Shown: piece by piece, positions 35,665 to 43,444 of the stretch
Layout of the letters: every line of letters begins with the position of its first letter
How positions within the stretch are numbered: position 1 is the first letter of the stretch
Assembly: GCA_045593905.1 (NCBI GenBank)
Contig: JAZNXL010000055.1
Span: forward strand, 1-64,000
DNA length: 64,000 nucleotides
Reading direction: 5' to 3'
From: RGIG9041 sp045593905
GTDB taxonomy: Bacteria > Bacillota > Clostridia > Oscillospirales > QAKW01
The notes under the pieces: model-generated
Database searches by the model: none
Told to the model about the DNA's origin: nothing
The model's input: the letters and a program-made list of their open reading frames with translations, nothing else
Made by a program: the position numbers and the translations under genes

Positions 35665-36606
35665 ATGAAAGTTACAATCATTGGTGCCGGTGCCGTTGGT
35701 GCTGCAGCAGCATACTCAATACTAACACGCAGCGCTGCAAGTGAGGTTGTTTTAATTGATGTTAATATGGATAAAGCCCTTGGCGAGGCTCTTGATATTA
35801 AACAAGCAACACCATTTTTAGAGAACTGCGATATTTACGCAGGTGATTATGAAGATGCAGTAGATTCTGACTTTGTTATTATCACATCAGGTACAGGCAG
35901 AAAACCCGGTCAAACAAGGCTTGACCTTGTAAATACTAATATTCGTATAATTGAGAGCATTTCTAAAAAAATTGTACGATATGCCCCAAATGCTCTATAT
36001 GTTTTGGTGGCTAACCCTGTTGACGTGTTAACTTATGCGTTCTTAAAATTTACAGGTCTTCCTAAAAATCAAGTTTTTGGTACAGGTACAGTTCTTGATA
36101 CCATTAGACTCAGAACAAGACTTGCCGAAATTTACGGAATTAATAAGCAACAGGTTCACGCTCACGTTTTAGGTGAGCACGGCGACAGTTCGTTTGTTGC
36201 CTGGTCACAGGCAAGAATAGCAGGTGTTCCTCTTCTTGACTATACAAGTTCGGTTGTAAACCCTGTCAATATTCCTACTGAGTATAAGTTTGATGAGATT
36301 GAAACTTATGTTAAAAAATCAGGTGGTAAAATTATTGCAAGGAAGGGCTGTACTGTTTACGGTATTGCTACATCTTGTATGCATATTGTAAAAACAATTT
36401 CGGGTAACGCACTCACTGCAATGACTGTTTCTTCACTCCATGAGGGTGAATACGGTGTTAAAGATGTTTGCTTAAGTTCTCTTTCGCTTGTCGGCCATGA
36501 TGGTGTTAGGTCTATCATTACCCAGCCGTTATCAGACGACGAAATAAGAAAAATGCATCAATCAGCTGAGGCACTCAAATCAATTATTAAATCGGTTGGT
36601 TTATAA
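35665..36606 (+). CDS. L-lactate/malate dehydrogenase family, NAD-dependent
   Basis: 313 residues. NAD site GAGAVGAA at 7-14 and Asp32; catalytic His172 in GEHGDS with Asp145 and Arg148 (LDTIR). Overall sequence is LDH-like (TRLDLV, Thr230 in CTVYGIA). But the substrate-loop residue that is Gln102 in lactate dehydrogenases is Arg79 here (TGRKPGQTR), the residue found in malate dehydrogenases. So pyruvate, oxaloacetate or another 2-oxo acid is possible; usual annotation would be ldh. Monocistronic with own terminator. Confidence 0.88.
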   Translation: MKVTIIGAGAVGAAAAYSILTRSAASEVVLIDVNMDKALGEALDIKQATPFLENCDIYAGDYEDAVDSDFVIITSGTGRKPGQTRLDLVNTNIRIIESISKKIVRYAPNALYVLVANPVDVLTYAFLKFTGLPKNQVFGTGTVLDTIRLRTRLAEIYGINKQQVHAHVLGEHGDSSFVAWSQARIAGVPLLDYTSSVVNPVNIPTEYKFDEIETYVKKSGGKIIARKGCTVYGIATSCMHIVKTISGNALTAMTVSSLHEGEYGVKDVCLSSLSLVGHDGVRSIITQPLSDDEIRKMHQSAEALKSIIKSVGL

Positions 36607-36614
36607 TTACATAA

Positions 36615-36650
36615 AAAAGACAAGGCTTTTTGCCTTGTCTTTATTTTTTA
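36615..36650 (+). terminator. Terminator of the dehydrogenase gene
   Basis: AAAGACAAGGC / GCCTTGTCTTT hairpin followed by ATTTTTTA. Confidence 0.9.
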
Positions 36651-36664
36651 TGGTCGGAGTAGCG

Positions 36665-36718
36665 TTATAGTAATCAAGCGAAAAACGCGCATAAATACTG
36701 GGTTTTTCGCAACTATAA
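36665..36718. repeat. Bulged inverted repeat at the end of the AbiTii-like gene
   Basis: Outer arms TTATAGT (36665-36671) and ACTATAA (36712-36718), inner arms GCGAAAAAC (36678-36686) and GTTTTTCGC (36702-36710). The structure covers the stop codon of the minus-strand gene. No T-tract follows in either direction, so it is not a normal terminator; it could protect the mRNA end or mark an element boundary. Confidence 0.6.
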
Positions 36719-37705
36719 AGATAGAACATCTCCTAAACAAATATAAGTATGTATGATACACTGCATAGCATCATCTTTAGAAATCTCATTATGAACACCT
36801 TTGCATTGCAAATTAATTAGATTGTCCATCCTATCAATTAAGTAAATTATGCTACTTCCGACTAAGCATTTATTTGTCGATTTATCTTGTAATTTTTCAA
36901 TTACTGCTGATAACTTGTTTTTGTAATGTTCACCACTCACATCGATTTCTTTGCCTGATTTTGTTTTATACATTTTTCCTTTATAGTTAGGGAAATGAAT
37001 TTTAAACAATTCATCTGCAACATCCTCAAACAATCTGCGACAAGTAGTAAGAGCTTGTGAATACAGTTCGGGATTATCCGAGTTGATTTTATCATCAATA
37101 GCACGAAGTTTGGATGTGATTTCGGTTGGGAATTTAGAAAAGTAATTATCAACTTTTTCACGATAAATTGAAAAAACATCTGCTGTTGTATTGCTAAACG
37201 ATAGTTCAATGTGCTTTTTTGAAACATAATCATAATACTGTGCTCTTAACAAAGAAAGCTTTCTTTCGTCTTCTGTTATATCTTTTAATAACACTTCTGT
37301 CGACTCTGAAACGCTTCTTGTTAGCGCACCCATAGCAACCAATGCATAGTCCCCCGATACTGACGCACCGCTCATACTAAAATTTTTCAAAGCATCTTTT
37401 CGTGAAGAAATTCGCCCTTCTAACGTGGAGGATAATTGGGTAAATATTACTTTCTTCTTTTCTTTGTCATAACTGCCACGACCATGCTTCCAACCAACTT
37501 TCCAAGCATTAGCAAATATAAACCCATTTTCATCTTCTGGATAACCGCTATTTTCGTATTGGAGCCACGTAATAGCATCTTCATCGTTTGTTAATCTTGC
37601 AACACGCAAACACATCATAAGCATTGAAGATGTACTCATCGTTCCAAGTTCAACCCCTGTTAGTATTTTTTCACATGTTTCAAGAGCTTGTTCAAATTTT
37701 GTCAT
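36713..37705 (-). CDS. AbiTii-domain protein (putative abortive-infection / defence protein)
   Basis: 330 residues. The N-terminal 60 fit the AbiTii pattern (leucine-rich start, then SSMLMMCLRVARL and WLQYENSGYPED). The middle is helical. The C-terminal third has HEPN-like or DUF4145-like features (TTCRRLFEDVADELFK near 225-240, and GVHNEISKDDAMQCI near 304-318). AbiTii is known only as a domain named after abortive-infection proteins; no activity is established here. The gene starts 14 bases inside the end of the upstream nuclease gene, so the two are translationally coupled and probably act together. No signal peptide. Confidence 0.6.
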   Translation of the reverse strand: MTKFEQALETCEKILTGVELGTMSTSSMLMMCLRVARLTNDEDAITWLQYENSGYPEDENGFIFANAWKVGWKHGRGSYDKEKKKVIFTQLSSTLEGRISSRKDALKNFSMSGASVSGDYALVAMGALTRSVSESTEVLLKDITEDERKLSLLRAQYYDYVSKKHIELSFSNTTADVFSIYREKVDNYFSKFPTEITSKLRAIDDKINSDNPELYSQALTTCRRLFEDVADELFKIHFPNYKGKMYKTKSGKEIDVSGEHYKNKLSAVIEKLQDKSTNKCLVGSSIIYLIDRMDNLINLQCKGVHNEISKDDAMQCIIHTYICLGDVLSL

Positions 37706-39800
37706 TAAAAATCTCCTTTATTTTGCGTTTACTATCATTTTTTGTTTTTTTACAAATAGGACAGCCACGACCTTTGTTTCTATCTGCAATCCTTGCCTGC
37801 CATTCGTGACCTTCGCTGCATTTCCACCAGACTTTTTTATTGCTGTTAGGTAATACATCCATAGGTGTTAATCCGTCATTTTTTTCATAATTCCATTCTT
37901 TTGCTAACGACGGATTAACCGTTTGCAAATCATTTTCTCCTTTTACGGCATATCGACCTGAACAATATGGGCAACTATTTCCTCTATTTCGCTCTATTAT
38001 GCTTGCTTGCCATTCGTGACCTTCGCTGCATTTCCACCATACTTTTTTATTACTATTAGGCATTACGTCTGCAGGCGTTAATCCATTGTTCTTATCATAA
38101 TGCCAATCTTTAGCTAAAGTTGGATTAACTGTTTCCAGATCGTTATAACCCTTTAAAACTTTTCTGCTTGAACAATATGGACATCCACGACCTTTATTTC
38201 TGTGATCAATTGTTGCTTGCCATTCGTGTCCTTCGCTACATTTCCACCATACCTTTTTATGGCTATTTGCTGCAAAATGTTCTGGTCTTAAATTACCGTT
38301 CTTTTCGGAATTCCATTCTTTCGCTATCTCTGGATTAGAAAATAATAGGGAAGTTTCTTTTTCTGAATATTCCCGCAAATTTTCTATGGCAATATTGTCT
38401 CTTTTAATGTCAACATCTACGTTAGTTTCGGTGATTTCACTTAAAAGAAGTTCAAGTATTTTTGATAGATCTTTTTGACTCCTTTGAACAACATAATCTA
38501 TAGAACTGTCATTAAGAGGCGGTAGCCCTTCTCTTATTCGATATAGTTTAATTCCATCGTTTACGCAATTACGGTTTTTTATCAGATCTTGTTTCGTTTT
38601 GTTTTGGTGCCAAAAATACCCATCATATTCAATGGCAACTTTTTTGGATGGAATATAAACGTCTAACTCGTATCCTCTTTCTTTATAAGAATGGATTGTT
38701 TCTAAACCAAATTTTTCAAGATAGAAAACTATAGCATATTCGGGGAAAGAAGTGTTTTGTTCAGAATGACATATAGGACAGCCATTCCCTCTATTTCTAC
38801 TACCTATTGTTGCTTGCCACTCGTGGCCTTTGTTACAAATCCACCATACTTTTTTATCACTATTAGGCCTTACGTCCATAGGTGTTAATCCAATGTTTTT
38901 ATCATAGTTCCATTCTTTTGCCAAAGTTGGGTTAACGGTTTGTAAATCATTTACACCTTTAACAGTATGTCGCCTTGAACAGTATGGACATCCAATTCCG
39001 TTATTTCTACTATTTATTGTCGCTTGCCACTCGTGTCCACCGCTGCACTTCCACCATACTTTTTTATTGCTGTTAGGCATTACATCCATAGGTGTTAATT
39101 CGATGTTTTTTTCATAATTCCATTCGTTTGCTACAGTTGGATTAACCGTTTGCAAATCAGTTTCACCTTTAATGACGTATCGGCCAGAACAATATGGGCA
39201 TCCTCGCCCATCATTTCTGCTACCTATTGTTGCTTGCCACTCGTGGCCTTTGATACATTTCCACCAAACTTTTTGCCCGCTATTGGGCATTACTTCTGCA
39301 GGTGTTAATCCATTGTTCTTTTCATAATGCCATTCTTTCGCTAAAGTTGGATTAACCGTTTGCAAATCATTATATCCTTTTAAAGCTTTTTTGCTTGAAC
39401 AATATGGACATCCTCGCCCATTATTTCTATCCGCTATACTCGCTTGCCATTCATGCCCACAGGGACCAAGCCACCATGCTTTGCGATGACTATTTATAGT
39501 AACGCCTTTTGGGGTAAAATCGCTGTTTTTTGAGGGATGCCATTGCAAAGCGATTTCGGGCGCAAGTGTAGATAAATCATTATATCCGACAAGCACTTTT
39601 CTTCCAGAGCAAACAGGACATTGATTCCCAGCAACGCGACTGTAACAAGCCGCTTGCCATTCATGTCCTTTGCCACATTTCCACCATACTTTCTTTCCGC
39701 TACCAAGGGTTAATTGCGATGGATCAAAATTTGTATTTCTTTCCCAGTTCCATTCTGCCATCAGTTCGGCATTATCAATTATATAATTCTTTTCTGCCAT
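37692..39800 (-). CDS. Eight-repeat zinc-ribbon protein with embedded PD-(D/E)XK nuclease core
   Basis: 702 residues. Eight copies of a zinc-ribbon unit (DUF4379-like) have the core W-W-x-C-x-x-GHEWQA...CPxC. The HEW triplets sit at exactly 70-residue steps: 46, 116, 186, 256, 326, then 525, 595, 665. Repeat 2 has GPCGHEW instead of KCxxGHEW. Residues about 350-430 form a nuclease-like insert: Glu354, Asp380 in YELDVYIP, Glu391 in AIEYDGYFW, then KTK, resembling Vsr/DUF559-type folds. Predicted: modular nucleic-acid reader plus endonuclease. First gene of a two-gene operon with the AbiTii-like gene; own promoter. Confidence 0.7.
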   Translation of the reverse strand: MAEKNYIIDNAELMAEWNWERNTNFDPSQLTLGSGKKVWWKCGKGHEWQAACYSRVAGNQCPVCSGRKVLVGYNDLSTLAPEIALQWHPSKNSDFTPKGVTINSHRKAWWLGPCGHEWQASIADRNNGRGCPYCSSKKALKGYNDLQTVNPTLAKEWHYEKNNGLTPAEVMPNSGQKVWWKCIKGHEWQATIGSRNDGRGCPYCSGRYVIKGETDLQTVNPTVANEWNYEKNIELTPMDVMPNSNKKVWWKCSGGHEWQATINSRNNGIGCPYCSRRHTVKGVNDLQTVNPTLAKEWNYDKNIGLTPMDVRPNSDKKVWWICNKGHEWQATIGSRNRGNGCPICHSEQNTSFPEYAIVFYLEKFGLETIHSYKERGYELDVYIPSKKVAIEYDGYFWHQNKTKQDLIKNRNCVNDGIKLYRIREGLPPLNDSSIDYVVQRSQKDLSKILELLLSEITETNVDVDIKRDNIAIENLREYSEKETSLLFSNPEIAKEWNSEKNGNLRPEHFAANSHKKVWWKCSEGHEWQATIDHRNKGRGCPYCSSRKVLKGYNDLETVNPTLAKDWHYDKNNGLTPADVMPNSNKKVWWKCSEGHEWQASIIERNRGNSCPYCSGRYAVKGENDLQTVNPSLAKEWNYEKNDGLTPMDVLPNSNKKVWWKCSEGHEWQARIADRNKGRGCPICKKTKNDSKRKIKEIFNDKI

Positions 39801-39830
39801 AACTTAGGCACCTCGCTTTTTAAATTATTA

Positions 39831-39859
39831 CTTATAAAGTATACCATAAAATTTTCCAA
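39831..39859 (-). promoter_or_regulatory. Promoter of the zinc-ribbon nuclease/AbiTii operon
   Basis: TTGGAA (39859-39854), 17-base spacer, TATAAG (39836-39831) on the minus strand; GAGGTG precedes ATG 39800. Confidence 0.6.
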
Positions 39860-40147
39860 TAGTAAACATGTGCTGTTTTACGATAAAAACTAATAAGAAA
39901 GGGGTGATGTTATTTGTTTGTTTAATAATTTTGAATCAGTAAAAATTTGACTGGATAATGTGAAAAAGTGTAAAAAGCGTTTATAAAAAAGAAAATGCCG
40001 AAATCGGCATTTTGCAAAATATTATAAATCCGTCTGCGAACCAAACACCGAACTTCTTCACTATTCACTATTACTTATTACTTCCAAAAATCCTTTATTC
40101 AAAATAGCAGAGAATAGTGAAAAGTGAAGAGTGAAAAGCGAAAAAGT
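39860..40147. other. Gene-free spacer between the nuclease operon and the tRNA cluster
   Basis: No credible gene. It holds a hairpin AAAATGCCG / CGGCATTTT (39992-40013) followed on the minus strand by TTTTCTTTTTTAT, a possible second terminator for the tRNA transcript, and a long imperfect inverted repeat (listed separately). The remainder is AT-rich with no visible motif. Confidence 0.6.
40053..40132. repeat. Imperfect 20-bp inverted repeat
   Basis: Left arm 40053-40072 (CTTCTTCACTATTCACTATT) and right arm 40113-40132 match at 17 of 20 positions when one is reverse-complemented; 40-base loop. Could be a small non-autonomous repeat or a fold in the tRNA 3' trailer region. Confidence 0.6.
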
Positions 40148-40178
40148 AAAAATCCCCATTCTTACGAATGAGGATTTT
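40148..40178 (-). terminator. Terminator of the tRNA cluster
   Basis: AAAAATCCxCATTC / GAATGxGGATTTTT hairpin directly after the tRNA-Pro 3' end, followed on the minus strand by ATTTTTACTTTTTC. Confidence 0.85.
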
Positions 40179-40254
40179 TGGTGGGAGTGACAAGACTTGA
40201 ACTTGCGGCCCCTAGACCCCCAGTCTAGTGCGCTACCAACTGCGCCACACCCCG
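40179..40254 (-). tRNA. tRNA-Pro(GGG)
   Basis: 76 bases with encoded CCA. Anticodon loop CTGGGGG gives anticodon GGG, reading CCC and CCU. D, anticodon and T stems pair well. The acceptor stem CGGGGTG / CACTCCC leaves C1 opposite C72, where proline tRNAs normally have C1-G72, and has a G4-U69 wobble. Last tRNA in the transcript. Confidence 0.85.
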
Positions 40255-40379
40255 ATTACTTTATAGATTTTAATGCAAATATTAGCTTATGTCAATACAA
40301 TTTTAAAATTTAATAAACAAAGATTCGCTCAACCGAAAACTAATTATAAACTAATAATCGGTCGAGCTTGTCTTTGGTA

Positions 40380-40455
40380 TGGCTGGGATAGTTGGGTTCG
40401 AACCAACGAAATGACGGAGTCAAAGTCCGTTGCCTTACCGCTTGGCTATATCCCA
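40380..40455 (-). tRNA. tRNA-Gln(TTG)
   Basis: 76 bases; acceptor TGGGATA / TATCCCA fully paired, loop CTTTGAC gives anticodon TTG, CCA encoded. Reads CAA and CAG. Confidence 0.95.
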
Positions 40456-40473
40456 GTATTAAATTAGAAAAAG

Positions 40474-40551
40474 TGGGGTGGATGATGGGACTCAAACCCA
40501 CGACCTCCAGAGCCACAATCTGGCGCTCTAATCAACTGAACTACATCCACC
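40474..40551 (-). tRNA. tRNA-His(GTG)
   Basis: 78 bases counting the extra 5' G(-1) opposite C73, the histidine identity pair. Acceptor GTGGATG / CATCCAC; loop TTGTGGC gives anticodon GTG; CCA encoded. Confidence 0.95.
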
Positions 40552-40566
40552 ATATAAAATTAAATG

Positions 40567-40643
<77 letters not shown>

Positions 40644-40646
40644 ATC

Positions 40647-40720
40647 TGGAGCGGGTGATGGGAATCGAACCCACGTTATCAGCTTGGAAGGCTGGAGTTC
40701 TACCATTGAACCACACCCGC
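40647..40720 (-). tRNA. tRNA-Gly(TCC)
   Basis: 74 bases; acceptor GCGGGTG / CACCCGC, loop CTTCCAA gives anticodon TCC reading GGA/GGG; CCA encoded. First tRNA of the five-gene transcript Gly-Arg-His-Gln-Pro. Confidence 0.95.
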
Positions 40721-40739
40721 AAAATTTACGTGCTTAAAT

Positions 40740-40768
40740 ATATTAGCATAACTGCTTTATGTTGTCAA
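40740..40768 (-). promoter_or_regulatory. Sigma-A promoter of the tRNA cluster
   Basis: TTGACA (40768-40763), 17-base spacer, TAATAT (40745-40740); the start point near 40733 is about 12 bases before tRNA-Gly. Confidence 0.8.
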
Positions 40769-40803
40769 GCACATTTTTTAATAATTTATATTTAATATTA
40801 AAC

Positions 40804-40832
40804 TTGACTAAAATTTATATTTAAAATATACT
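40804..40832 (+). promoter_or_regulatory. Sigma-A promoter of the CPBP protease-cysK unit
   Basis: TTGACT (40804-40809), 17-base spacer, TATACT (40827-40832). Confidence 0.75.
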
Positions 40833-40855
40833 TATTTAATAAAAGAAGGTGTAAT

Positions 40856-41863
40856 ATGAAACAAAATGGGTTTTTAAAAACTAAAATGATGCAAGAGGCG
40901 AGTGAACAGTCGAAACCGAAAACTCGTTCTAAAGAGCTTTTAACATTTATTATTTTAAGTTTTATTATTTCAATAGCGCAGGGCTTTTTGGTAACACCTG
41001 CGTCGCTTATTTATGTATATACTGACAGCAAAATACTTAATATGATACGCTCAGCAAATCTTGATTTTGATGCTTTTACTGAACGTACGCTTGAACTTGC
41101 GAATAATCAACCTGACTGGCTTTCGATTTTAACATTGTTTTCAACTGCCGTAATGATATTAGGCGCTTGTGTATATTGTAAGTTTATCGAAAAGCGCTCG
41201 TTAAAATCAATGGGCTTTAGAAAAAACAGAGCGCTTGGCGAATACTTAACAGGAATTATTATTGGTGCAATTTTGATTTTTTCGGTTGTAGGTTTGCTAA
41301 TATTAATGGGTATAATAAAGGTTGAAGGCATTAACTCTTTTTCGGCAATTACAATAGGTTTATACTTTTTAGCTTTTTTGGTACAAGGTGCCGCCGAAGA
41401 GGTTTTATTGCACGGTTATTATATGACAAGCCTTTCGCGTTGCAATTCGGTAAAATACTCAATGGTAAACTGCTCAATTTTATTTGCGCTTATGCACGGC
41501 TCAAACAATGGTATGTCAATACTCTCGTTTATTAATCTGTTTATGTTTGGACTGCTAATGTCAATGTACCTTGTAAAACGTGGTAATATATGGGGTATCT
41601 GCGCAATACACTCTATTTGGAACTTTGTTCAGGGCAATGTTTTTGGTTTGTCGGTTTCGGGTAATGCGAAAACAGCCAGCATATTTAAAACAACAGTTAT
41701 TAGTGATGTATCAAATCTTACGGGCGGAGATTTTGGAATTGAAGCAAGTCTTATAACAACACTTGTTTTGTTTCTTGCAATAGGCGTAGTTATTATGCTA
41801 AAACAAAATAAATCAGAAATCGCACAGATTAAACCTGTATTAGAAGGAGACCAAAATGTCTAA
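40856..41863 (+). CDS. CPBP-family intramembrane metalloprotease
   Basis: 335 residues with about eight membrane helices. Catalytic motifs of the CAAX/Abi (CPBP) family: EEVLLHG near 180-186, ALMHGSNNG near 211-219 and AIHSIWNF near 244-251, supplying two Glu, and two His. The usual EExxxRG arginine is His here. Members act as CAAX-like proteases or in bacteriocin self-protection; target unknown. AAGAAGG before ATG 40856; its end overlaps cysK by eight bases. Confidence 0.8.
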   Translation: MKQNGFLKTKMMQEASEQSKPKTRSKELLTFIILSFIISIAQGFLVTPASLIYVYTDSKILNMIRSANLDFDAFTERTLELANNQPDWLSILTLFSTAVMILGACVYCKFIEKRSLKSMGFRKNRALGEYLTGIIIGAILIFSVVGLLILMGIIKVEGINSFSAITIGLYFLAFLVQGAAEEVLLHGYYMTSLSRCNSVKYSMVNCSILFALMHGSNNGMSILSFINLFMFGLLMSMYLVKRGNIWGICAIHSIWNFVQGNVFGLSVSGNAKTASIFKTTVISDVSNLTGGDFGIEASLITTLVLFLAIGVVIMLKQNKSEIAQIKPVLEGDQNV

Positions 41864-42788
41864 CATTTATAATTCAGTTGACCAGCTTATAGGTAACACT
41901 CCTATATTACAATTGAATAATCTGAAGAAAAAATTGGGACTATATGCCAATGTTTTTGCAAAACTTGAGTTTTTTAATCCTGCAGGCTCAGTAAAAGACC
42001 GTGTTGGTCTTATGATGCTTAACGAGGCTGAAAAAAGCGGGCAGTTAAAACCTGATTCAACTATAATTGAACCAACCTCGGGGAATACAGGTATTGGAAT
42101 TGCGGCGGTTGCGGCTTGTCGCGGCTACAGGGTAATAATAGTTATGCCCGAAACAATGTCGGTTGAAAGGCGTATGCTTATGAAAGCTTTTGGCGCCGAG
42201 CTTGTTCTTACTGACGGCTCAAAGGGAATGAGCGGGGCTATTGAAAAAGCCAACCAACTTGCAAAAGAGATTAAAAACAGTTTTGTGCCGGGTCAGTTTA
42301 CAAACCCTGCAAACCCAAAGGCACATTTTGAAACTACAGGTCCTGAAATTTATCGTGATACCGATGGTAATATTGACATTTTTGTAGCAGGTGTGGGTAC
42401 AGGCGGTACTATAACAGGCACAGCAAAATATTTAAAATCAAAAAACAACGATATAAAAATAGTAGCTGTTGAACCTAAAGACTCGGCTGTTCTTTCGGGT
42501 AAAGATGCAGGCGCACATGCCATTCAAGGTATTGGCGCAGGTTTTATACCTGATGTGCTCGATACCTCCATTATTGACCAAATCATAACTGCGTCAACTG
42601 ATAACGCTTTTGAAAGCGCACGTGTATTAGGTAAAACTGAGGGCGTTGTCGTTGGCATTTCATCGGGAGCTGCGCTGTATGCTGCTATTGAACTTGCAAA
42701 AGATGTTAATAACAAAGATAAAAACATTGTGGTACTGTTGCCTGATGCAGGCGACAGGTATTTATCAACCCCGCTTTTTAGTGAGTAA
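41856..42788 (+). CDS. cysK: Cysteine synthase (O-acetylserine sulfhydrylase)
   Basis: 310 residues. PLP lysine in PAGSVKDRVG, TSGNTGIG for substrate binding, GTGGTITG for phosphate and SSGAA near the end. Makes cysteine from O-acetylserine and sulfide. AGGAGA lies just upstream of ATG 41856 inside the protease gene. Translationally coupled to an intramembrane protease, which has no obvious link. Terminator follows. Confidence 0.94.
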   Translation: MSNIYNSVDQLIGNTPILQLNNLKKKLGLYANVFAKLEFFNPAGSVKDRVGLMMLNEAEKSGQLKPDSTIIEPTSGNTGIGIAAVAACRGYRVIIVMPETMSVERRMLMKAFGAELVLTDGSKGMSGAIEKANQLAKEIKNSFVPGQFTNPANPKAHFETTGPEIYRDTDGNIDIFVAGVGTGGTITGTAKYLKSKNNDIKIVAVEPKDSAVLSGKDAGAHAIQGIGAGFIPDVLDTSIIDQIITASTDNAFESARVLGKTEGVVVGISSGAALYAAIELAKDVNNKDKNIVVLLPDAGDRYLSTPLFSE

Positions 42789-42789
42789 T

Positions 42790-42824
42790 AAAAAATCACC
42801 AAATTAAATTTGGTGATTTTTATT
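42790..42824. terminator. Bidirectional terminator between cysK and a lipoprotein gene
   Basis: AAAAATCACCAAATT / AATTTGGTGATTTTT, near-perfect palindrome between converging genes. Confidence 0.9.
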
Positions 42825-42825
42825 T

Positions 42826-43332
42826 TTATTTAAGAGGTAATTCTTTAAATACCTTTTTAACTTTGTTGTTTTTCTTTGTGCAGTCTTCGCCGTCATAGTT
42901 TTTGTCGCCTGCAAGCATAAGTACAAAGTTTCCGTTTGAAACAGCTTCATATGTCTTTAAAACTTTTCCGCTTGAATCGCGAATGTTAAACTCGTTCTTT
43001 TCGGCAGCCTCTTTTATTTTAATTGAGCCGCTTTCATATTCGAATATTTCAATGTTGATTCCGTAGCAGTTTACTTTAAAGCTCGCTTTAACCTCGGGGT
43101 CGGTTGAATGTGTTTTGATTGCGGTTTCAACCTTATAAGCCTTTTCGTTAATTGCTGTTACAACCGAGAGTGCGGTTCCCTCATCAACCTTTTTTGATGA
43201 TGGAACATAGAATTCACCAACATAGTCTTCGGGTGCTGTTAAAATGTTAACGCCTTTATCTTTGTTACATGAGCAAACGCCTAATAATGTGATTATACAT
43301 AATAAAACTAATATTGATTTTTTAAATTTCAT
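42826..43332 (-). CDS. Small lipoprotein of unknown function
   Basis: 168 residues. Signal peptide (KFKKSILVLLCIITLLG) ending in VCSC, a lipobox-like site with Cys22 or so. The mature part is charged, with no family I recognise. Own promoter. Another lipoprotein gene of similar size lies divergently 112 bases away. Confidence 0.65.
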   Translation of the reverse strand: MKFKKSILVLLCIITLLGVCSCNKDKGVNILTAPEDYVGEFYVPSSKKVDEGTALSVVTAINEKAYKVETAIKTHSTDPEVKASFKVNCYGINIEIFEYESGSIKIKEAAEKNEFNIRDSSGKVLKTYEAVSNGNFVLMLAGDKNYDGEDCTKKNNKVKKVFKELPLK

Positions 43333-43356
43333 ATCTTAAAACCGCCTTTCTTTTAA

Positions 43357-43385
43357 ATAATATCACAACAACAAACTCATTTCAA
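43357..43385 (-). promoter_or_regulatory. Promoter of the minus-strand lipoprotein
   Basis: TTGAAA (43385-43380), 17-base spacer, TATTAT (43362-43357). Confidence 0.65.
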
Positions 43386-43395
43386 TAATAATTTA

Positions 43396-43424
43396 TTGAA
43401 AATGCGGTGTTTATGTGTTATATT
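43396..43424 (+). promoter_or_regulatory. Promoter of the plus-strand lipoprotein
   Basis: TTGAAA (43396-43401), 17-base spacer ending TGT, TATATT (43419-43424); divergent from the previous promoter with only ten bases between -35 boxes. Confidence 0.65.
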
Positions 43425-43444
43425 TTTAAGGACGGAGGAAAGAT

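Noticed and set aside
37750..39700. Regular 210-bp repeats suggesting a CRISPR array or satellite
   Set aside because: They are in-frame coding repeats of the zinc-ribbon protein with an intact frame; unit length and divergence do not fit CRISPR.
36700..40200. Prophage or transposon in the accessory region
   Set aside because: No integrase, transposase, portal or capsid gene is present; only two cargo-like genes and short repeats.
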